Shown here: piece after piece, positions 33,407 through 38,240 of the stretch
Layout: every line of letters starts with the position of its first letter
How positions within the stretch are numbered: position 1 is the first letter of the stretch
NCBI GenBank assembly: GCA_903873715.1
Contig: CAIQPS010000084.1
Location: forward strand, 1 to 38,240
DNA from: an uncultured Actinomycetes bacterium
GTDB taxonomy: Bacteria; Actinomycetota; Thermoleophilia; RBG-16-64-13
Length of the DNA: 38,240 bases
Direction of reading: 5' to 3'
The notes under the pieces: generated by a model
What the model was told of the DNA's origin: nothing
Databases searched by the model: none
What the model saw: only the letters and a program-made list of their open reading frames with translations
Position numbers and translations under genes: made by a program

Positions 33407-34738
33407 CTACCTAGCGTCCCAAGCCTTGAAGACCTGAGTCTGAGCTTCGGCGTATTCCTTCGGGGAGACGATGACGCGTTTGCCACCGATCCACTGCAGA
33501 CCGAGCAGCGGGATCTCGGCGATACCTTTTTCGTTGTACTTGACGTCACCCATGACGGTGCCGGGGAAGCTGCCGTTGAAGACTTTGTCACGCACGGCGG
33601 CCGGTTCGATGGAGCCGGCGGCTTCGATGGCACGGAAGAGGATGTCGGCGTCGGCGTAGGAGAGACCCACGCTCACAGAGGTAGCGCCGTCATGCTCAGC
33701 GGTGAAGGCGGCACCGAGTTCTTTGGCGCCTTTGAACGGCAGGTTCTCAGACCAGAAACCGTCGTGGCAGATGTAGTCGGAGTCAGCGCCGAGGCCTTTC
33801 ATGAACTCGACAGGCCAGAAGCCTTTGAAACCGAACATGAACTGCGGAGCCCAGTTCTGCTCTTTGAGCTGCTTGACGAAGGTAATACCGTCGGCCGGGG
33901 AGATGAGGACGATGATGCCCTCCACGCCGGACTGTTTCATCTTGAGGATGATCGAGGAGAAGTCTTTCTGACCTTCCACGAACTTCTCGTAGGAGACGAC
34001 CTGGTAGCCAGCAGCTTCAAGACCGGCTTTGGTGCCGTCGCCGAAGCCGACGCCGTCCGGGTTGTTCTCGGTCATGACGGCCAGTTTCTTGACCGGGGCA
34101 GCCATGTTCTCGACAGCGCCGGTAGCAGCCGCGCCGGCTTTGCTGGAGCGCACGAAGAGGTCGGTGGCCCACTTGAGGTTCATGCCCTCGATGAAGTCAA
34201 CCCAGCTGGTGCAGATGTGGTAGTACGCGCCGTACTGTTCGGCCACGGTAGCGGCGGCCTGGTTGTACGGGGTGGTGTTGGAGCTGAGGACGACTTTGAT
34301 GCCGTCAGTCTTGATCAGCTTCTCCATGGCGGCAGCGGCTTCGGTGTCGGAGCTCTTGTCGTCCACGTACTTGAGAACGATCTCGTGCATCTTGCCGTCG
34401 GCCAGCTTGATGCCGCCCTTGGCGTTCCAGTCCTTGACGGCCTTTTCCTGAGCCCATTTGTGCTCAGCGCCGGTGAGGGCGTTCACGCCGGACATGGAGT
34501 TGATGGCGCCGATGGTGATCGGGTCGCCCTTCTCAGCGGTGCCACCGGTGGTGGCCGTAGTGGCGGCGGTGGTATCGCTCGACGGAGCCGCGGTGGTGTC
34601 CGTGGACGGGGCCGCGGTGGTCGCCGTGGTGGCGCCGGTGGTGGTGGTGCTGGTGCCGCCGCACGCGGCCGCGAGGACCGCCACGAGGGCGATAGCCACC
34701 AATGCGATGATGATTACCGGCAGTTTCTTGCTTGTCAC
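33407..34738 (-). CDS. livK: Branched-chain-type ABC substrate-binding lipoprotein (LivJ/LivK-like)
   Basis: A 443-residue periplasmic-binding-type I lipoprotein. The signal peptide is hydrophobic (KKLPVIIIALVAIALVAVLAA) with lipobox LAAAC and lipidated C26; a Thr/Ala/Ser-rich linker runs to about residue 65, then the binding domain starts at DPITIGAINSMSG. It captures branched-chain amino acids, amides or aromatic acids for the LivGFHM system encoded divergently. The start is GTG 34738, with GGGGGG upstream; the longer frame from 34792 lacks a ribosome site and puts extra residues before the signal. Codon choice differs from neighbours, with many AAA, GGT, GCT and TCT codons, as often seen in very highly expressed genes. 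A strong terminator follows. Confidence 0.93.
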   Translation of the reverse strand: MTSKKLPVIIIALVAIALVAVLAAACGGTSTTTTGATTATTAAPSTDTTAAPSSDTTAATTATTGGTAEKGDPITIGAINSMSGVNALTGAEHKWAQEKAVKDWNAKGGIKLADGKMHEIVLKYVDDKSSDTEAAAAMEKLIKTDGIKVVLSSNTTPYNQAAATVAEQYGAYYHICTSWVDFIEGMNLKWATDLFVRSSKAGAAATGAVENMAAPVKKLAVMTENNPDGVGFGDGTKAGLEAAGYQVVSYEKFVEGQKDFSSIILKMKQSGVEGIIVLISPADGITFVKQLKEQNWAPQFMFGFKGFWPVEFMKGLGADSDYICHDGFWSENLPFKGAKELGAAFTAEHDGATSVSVGLSYADADILFRAIEAAGSIEPAAVRDKVFNGSFPGTVMGDVKYNEKGIAEIPLLGLQWIGGKRVIVSPKEYAEAQTQVFKAWDAR

Positions 34739-34989
34739 AATTACCCCCCTAACTCGTTTTACGACCGGATAGACCGGATGGGACCGAAACAAAGAACGTG
34801 GAATCGCGCAGACCAGCGTGTGTCTTCATATCATAGACCGACCCCCTCTCTTCCCCCCGGGCGGCGCCTCGGCATTTGCGTAGGCACCCCCTGCCTATGT
34901 GAAGCGGATACCTGGCAAACCCCTAGAACCGCCGCGGGTATCGAGACAATTGTATCCGCGTGCTCTGGCGGTCCGCAAGGGGTAAGAGC

Positions 34990-35015
34990 AAAGTGTGTTT
35001 GGGCAAACAAACTTT
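34990..35015. promoter_or_regulatory. 26-bp palindrome upstream of livG
   Basis: Arms AAAGTGTGTTTG (34990-35001) and CAAACAAACTTT (35004-35015) pair at 11 of 12 positions around GG. The near-zero spacer favours a protein-binding operator over an RNA hairpin. TT follows, then G-rich sequence, so it is not a convincing terminator. Confidence 0.55.
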
Positions 35016-35050
35016 TTGGGGAAAGGGCCTCCGGCATCTTCCCTAACCTT

Positions 35051-35072
35051 GGCGAACCTGATAAGGTTTGCC
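35051..35072. promoter_or_regulatory. 22-bp palindrome upstream of livG
   Basis: GGCGAACCT and AGGTTTGCC arms pair at 8 of 9 positions around GATA. It lies 160 bases before livG and differs from the TetR-type operators at 13.1-13.3 kb, so it is probably the target of a regulator not encoded in this window. Confidence 0.5.
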
Positions 35073-35231
35073 CGCGCTTTCAAGGAAGCGGCTTGCAGTG
35101 CGCGATCATCCGGGGGGGAAACTAGTTTGGGCGCACGACTCTCACATCTGGGGGACTTCCCCACTCACACATCCTCGTACGCTTCTGCGCGTCTTCTCCT
35201 CGGCACTTCCAGCGGACGATAGGCAGACTAT

Positions 35232-35966
35232 ATGGCAGCCGGTGACCCTCTTCTCGTTCTGAACAAAGTCGACAAGCACTTCGGCGGTCTCCACGTGATC
35301 ACCGACCTGGATTTCGAGGTCCGGGAGGAAGAGATCGTGGGACTCATCGGACCGAACGGTGCGGGCAAATCGACCGTGTTCAACCTCATCACGTCGATCT
35401 ACCCGATCGACAGCGGGAGCATCACGTTCAAAGGCAAGAACATCGCCGGGATCGCTCCCCACAAGATCTGTCATCTCGGGATCGCGAGGACCTATCAGTT
35501 GGTCCGCGCCTTCCTCAAGATGTCGGTCTTCGACAACGTCATGACCGCCGCAGTCTACGGAGGCAGGCATCCGATCAGCCCCAAACAGCGGGCGCTCGAA
35601 GCTCTCGACCTCGTGGAACTCGGCGGCAAGCGCGACCTCAAGGCGGGTCAGCTGACGCTGTCCGACCGCCGGCTTCTCGAGATCGCCATGGCTCTGGCCT
35701 CCATGCCCTCGCTCGTGCTTCTCGACGAGCCCATGGCCGGCCTGACGCCCGTGGAGATCGACCATCTTCTGGGTGTCATCCGTGCCACCCGTGACGAGCG
35801 GAAGTTCGCGATCCTCTGGATCGAACACCGGGTCGACGCCGTCCTCGACTTCTGCGACCGGGTCGGTGTCATCGACTACGGCGTGAAGATCGCAGACGGT
35901 TGCCCGGACGATGTAGCGTGTGATCCCAAAGTGATAGAGGCGTACCTTGGCGAACCCGTTGCTTGA
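35232..35966 (+). CDS. livG: Branched-chain-type ABC transporter ATPase LivG
   Basis: A 244-residue cytosolic ATPase. Walker A is GPNGAGKST (about 41-49), Walker B LVLLDEPMAGL (about 157-167) and the H-loop IEHRVD follows. The signature region reads LTLSDRRLLEIA where most LivG proteins have LSYGQQRRLEIA: the Ser, Gly and Gln of the LSGGQ-type motif become Thr, Ser and Asp. LivF has a canonical signature, so the heterodimer should have one standard and one altered ATP site. The ribosome site before ATG 35232 is weak. The end overlaps livF by 20 bases. Confidence 0.92.
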   Translation: MAAGDPLLVLNKVDKHFGGLHVITDLDFEVREEEIVGLIGPNGAGKSTVFNLITSIYPIDSGSITFKGKNIAGIAPHKICHLGIARTYQLVRAFLKMSVFDNVMTAAVYGGRHPISPKQRALEALDLVELGGKRDLKAGQLTLSDRRLLEIAMALASMPSLVLLDEPMAGLTPVEIDHLLGVIRATRDERKFAILWIEHRVDAVLDFCDRVGVIDYGVKIADGCPDDVACDPKVIEAYLGEPVA

Positions 35967-36681
35967 GGTAAAAGATCTGAGTGTCTCGTACGGGGACGTG
36001 CGGGCACTCACGGGTGTCTCCCTCGAGGTCGAGGAAGGCACCATCGTCGCACTGGTCGGCTCCAACGGGGCCGGCAAGTCCACCTTGCTCAAGGCGATAG
36101 CCGGGCTCAAGCAGGCCGGCTCTGGGCAGGTGCTCTTCGAGGGCGAGGACATCACTGCAGTGAGCACCAAGCACCATGTCGACCGCGGCATCGTGCTCGT
36201 GCCTGAAGGACGGCGCCTGTTCCAGACGCTGACAGTCCTCGAGAACCTGCGTCTCGGCGCCTACCTGCCGAAAGCGCGCACCACGTTCGAGGAATCGCTC
36301 GAGCGCGTGTTCGGGCTGTTCCCGGTCCTCAAGGAGAGGGCCAACGGCAAGGCCGGGCTTCTGAGCGGTGGCGAGCAGCAGATGCTGGCCATCGGGCGCG
36401 CCGTCATGGCCCACCCGAAGGTGGTCATGATCGACGAGGCGTCCCTGGGTCTCAGCCCGATCCTCACCCGGAGGATCTTCGAACTCATCGTTGCGCTCAA
36501 CCAGCAGGGCACCACGGTGCTCCTGGTCGAGCAGAACATCCACATGGCCCTCAACGTGTGCCACAAGGCGTACGTCATGAAGACGGGCCACATCATGATG
36601 AGCGGCACGGGGGAAGAGCTTCTGGCCAACCCCGACGTCCGCAAGGCGTACGTCGGCGAGCGGGGGAGCAAGCTGGTATGA
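35947..36681 (+). CDS. livF: Branched-chain-type ABC transporter ATPase LivF
   Basis: A 244-residue ATPase partner of LivG. Walker A is GSNGAGKST (about 37-45), the signature LSGGEQQMLAIGRA (about 138-151) and Walker B VVMIDEASLGL, with the H-loop replaced by LVEQNIH as usual for LivF. A TTG at 35947 is used as the start, with GAGG six bases upstream, giving MANPLLEVKDLSVSYGD; it overlaps livG by 20 bases. The stop overlaps livH (ATGA). It energises uptake through the LivH/LivM channel. Confidence 0.93.
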   Translation: MANPLLEVKDLSVSYGDVRALTGVSLEVEEGTIVALVGSNGAGKSTLLKAIAGLKQAGSGQVLFEGEDITAVSTKHHVDRGIVLVPEGRRLFQTLTVLENLRLGAYLPKARTTFEESLERVFGLFPVLKERANGKAGLLSGGEQQMLAIGRAVMAHPKVVMIDEASLGLSPILTRRIFELIVALNQQGTTVLLVEQNIHMALNVCHKAYVMKTGHIMMSGTGEELLANPDVRKAYVGERGSKLV

Positions 36682-37556
36682 CTTTCATCCAGGTCGTCAT
36701 CAATGGTCTGCTCCTGGGGTCGATGTACGGCATCGCGGCCGCCGGCCTCAGCCTCATCTTCGGCACCATGCGCATCATCTTCCTGGCGCAGGGCACTGTC
36801 ATCGTGTTCTTCGCGTTCGTCACCTACTGGCTCTTCGTCAAGGCGCATATCGACCCATATATATGTCTCTTGATCGTGGTGCCGTTCGCGTTCTTAGTGG
36901 GCTTAGGTCTCTTCTACGCCCTGTTCCGCAAGGCTGCGGCCTTAGAGGACAAGAACGTGTCGCTCCTCCTGGCAGTGGGTCTCATGTACCTCATCGAGAA
37001 CTCGATCCTCAAGGTCTGGTCGGCCAGTCCGCGGGGCTTGGACATCTCCTATTCGGGCATCAGCCTGGTGGGAGGCGGTCTGAGGGTATCGGTCCTGAGG
37101 CTCATCCTGCTGGTCCTGGCGCTCGTATCGGCCTTCGTCGTATACATGTTCCTCAAGAAGACGAGGCTGGGGACCGCGGTGCGCGCAGCTTCGGAGGACA
37201 TGGAAGCGACCACCCTCCAGGGGATCAACTCCGTCTGGGTGTGCGCCATCAGCTTCGCCATCGGCATCGGCCTCGCCGGTGTGGCCGGTGTGGGGATGGC
37301 GACGGTCTACTCGTTCGACTACCAGTTCGGGTTCAGTTTCGCCATCAAGGCCCTCGTCGCCCTTGCTCTGGGCGGTCTGGGTAACGTGTTCGGTGCTCTT
37401 GCGGGCGGTCTCATCCTGGGCATCATCGAGAACCTCACCGCTTTCTACGTAAGCATCAGCTGGATCGAGGCCGTCTCCTACGGCGTGTTCATCCTGGTGC
37501 TCATCTTCCTACCCCAGGGCCTCTTCGGTAGGCGCGGGGTCGTGAAGAAAGTCTGA
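36678..37556 (+). CDS. livH: Branched-chain-type ABC permease LivH
   Basis: A 292-residue inner-membrane permease with about eight helices. It starts FIQVVINGLLLGSMYGIAAAGLSLIFG, the standard LivH N-terminus, and contains the cytoplasmic coupling segment RAASEDMEATTLQGIN (about 172-187) followed by FAIGIGLAGVAGV and the C-terminal ALGGLGNVFGALAGGLILGI block. The ATG at 36678 overlaps the livF stop and the TGA overlaps the livM ATG (TGATG), so the transporter genes are tightly coupled. It forms the channel together with LivM. Confidence 0.94.
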   Translation: MTFIQVVINGLLLGSMYGIAAAGLSLIFGTMRIIFLAQGTVIVFFAFVTYWLFVKAHIDPYICLLIVVPFAFLVGLGLFYALFRKAAALEDKNVSLLLAVGLMYLIENSILKVWSASPRGLDISYSGISLVGGGLRVSVLRLILLVLALVSAFVVYMFLKKTRLGTAVRAASEDMEATTLQGINSVWVCAISFAIGIGLAGVAGVGMATVYSFDYQFGFSFAIKALVALALGGLGNVFGALAGGLILGIIENLTAFYVSISWIEAVSYGVFILVLIFLPQGLFGRRGVVKKV

Positions 37557-38240
37557 TGGCTGAGGGAATGGAAGAGAGAACCATGAGCTCCAACGACACA
37601 ATCGCCGTGGCCGCCGCAAAAGAAGGCATCGTCGCCTGGGTGGTCCGCATGAGCAAGAACAAGGTCGCGGGCCTTATCACGGCCATCGTCGCGGTCGTGT
37701 TCTTCGCGACCCTGCCCATGTACTACGACGTCCACAACGGCCAGCTGGGCATCTTCTTCTTCACGGTGTTCTGCTACGGCATCGTGGCCCAGGGCTGGAA
37801 CCTGGTTGCGGGCTACACCGGGCAGATCAGCCTGGGGCAGAACGCGTTCTTCGGCCTGGGTGCCTTCACCACCGCCCTGCTGTGGTTCTGGAACATCACC
37901 CACACCGGCTACTGGTTCGACCCGGTGCTCATGATCCTGAGCGCCATCGGGCCCATGATCCTGGCCGTCATTGTCGGGACGCCGCTGCTGTCCCGCCTCA
38001 AGGGTGACTACTTCTCCTTCGGGACGCTGGGCATGGGGATGATCATCTCGGTCATCTTCCTGAACGGCGGCCACATCACCGGGGGTAGCGAAGGCAAGTT
38101 GCTCATCAAGGTCATGCCCGAGGGCGTCACCTTCAACCTGAGGTCGCACTACTACGCCACGCTCGCGGTGGCCATCTTCGCCACGGCCGTCGTGTACTAC
38201 ATGAGCCACTCCCGTATCGGGCTGGCGCTCAAAGCCATTC
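37556..38240 (+). CDS. livM: Branched-chain-type ABC permease LivM (partial, cut by window end)
   Basis: The first 228 codons of a permease; the gene runs off the window. The ATG at 37556 overlaps the livH stop; internal ATGs at 37571 and 37583 are possible alternative starts, the last giving MSSNDTIAV. After an approximately 40-residue N-terminal extension come the hydrophobic helices and the LivM hallmark GWNLVAGYTGQISLGQNAFFGLGAF (read in two parts: GWNLVAGYTGQ and SLGQNAFFGLGAF), then GDYFSFGTLGMGMI. It completes the GFHM set; because the end is missing, a C-terminal fusion to an ATPase, seen in some LivM proteins, cannot be excluded. Confidence 0.92.
   Translation, partial: MAEGMEERTMSSNDTIAVAAAKEGIVAWVVRMSKNKVAGLITAIVAVVFFATLPMYYDVHNGQLGIFFFTVFCYGIVAQGWNLVAGYTGQISLGQNAFFGLGAFTTALLWFWNITHTGYWFDPVLMILSAIGPMILAVIVGTPLLSRLKGDYFSFGTLGMGMIISVIFLNGGHITGGSEGKLLIKVMPEGVTFNLRSHYYATLAVAIFATAVVYYMSHSRIGLALKAI

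Larger units (their letters stand above)
34739..35231. other. Palindrome-rich divergent control region (liv genes)
   Basis: No gene is supported in these 493 bases. They separate the substrate-binding protein from livG and contain several inverted repeats: TAGGCA-CCCCC-TGCCTA (34881-34897), GCGGATAC (34904-34911) facing GTATCCGC (34952-34959), CGCGGGTA/TATCCGCG (34933-34960), and the two palindromes listed separately. AAACTAGTTT (35119-35128) lies inside GTGCGC...GCGCAC arms. Base composition is less GC-rich than the genes. No clear -35/-10 pair stands out; a minus-strand TATGAT is at 34835-34830. Confidence 0.6.

Noticed and set aside
34990-35020. Intrinsic terminator or attenuator before livG
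   Set aside because: The palindrome has almost no loop and is followed by only a few T residues and then G-rich sequence, so an operator is more likely.
34860-35231. Known riboswitch in the livG leader
   Set aside because: I looked for cobalamin, TPP, SAM and glycine consensus boxes and found none that fit.
1-38240. CRISPR arrays, prophage genes or toxin-antitoxin pairs
   Set aside because: No regularly spaced direct repeats, phage structural genes, integrases or typical small toxin genes were seen.

Overview
The window is high-GC bacterial DNA with dense operons, frequent GTG/TTG starts, strong GGAGG-type ribosome sites and Thr/Ala-rich linkers behind lipoprotein signals. Together with an actinobacterial-length transaldolase this points to an Actinomycetota genome. 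A selenocysteine gene, a ferredoxin-linked 2-oxoacid oxidoreductase and a transhydroxylase-like molybdoenzyme suggest an anaerobic or facultative lifestyle. The lineage call is inference; there is no rRNA or tRNA to anchor it.

Region 1 (1-9.9 kb) holds mixed housekeeping and accessory genes: transaldolase, convergent ftsH, a small Cys-rich protein, a peroxiredoxin-like SELENOPROTEIN whose in-frame UGA (4141-4143) replaces the first Cys of a CxxC site and is followed by a SECIS-like hairpin, a DHA2-type MFS exporter, a creatinase/DddP-like M24 protein, an EamA transporter and an NhaD-type antiporter. A very long imperfect hairpin (9733-9817) lies in the gap that follows.

Region 2 (9.9-20.3 kb) looks like a catabolic module. 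Two divergent operons, thiolase-TetR-DUF362 on the minus strand and cyclase-molybdoenzyme-FeS subunit on the plus strand, have mirror-image promoters, each followed by a near-identical 22-bp palindrome. The molybdoenzyme matches pyrogallol-phloroglucinol transhydroxylase in subunit sizes, absence of an N-terminal FeS motif and the register of its active-site residues. A Tat-exported substrate-binding lipoprotein and an IclR regulator follow behind their own promoter and a perfect 27-bp palindrome. Anaerobic breakdown of a polyphenol is the best working hypothesis.

Region 3 (20.3-32.7 kb) is a TetR gene divergent from an eleven-gene run: E1 alpha/beta of a 2-oxoacid (acetoin/pyruvate-type) dehydrogenase, a free-standing lipoyl domain, phosphotransacetylase, an LDH/MDH-like dehydrogenase, an Old-Yellow-Enzyme/dienoyl-CoA-reductase-like protein, an EntE-like acyl/aryl-CoA ligase, and gamma-delta-alpha-beta subunits of a 2-oxoacid:ferredoxin oxidoreductase. 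It closes with a strong terminator. No E2 catalytic domain or E3 is present.

Region 4 (32.7-38.2 kb) has a cupin, a branched-chain-type substrate-binding lipoprotein on the minus strand, a palindrome-rich 0.5 kb divergent control region, and livG-livF-livH-livM, with livM cut by the window edge. No CRISPR array, insertion sequence, rRNA or tRNA was seen.
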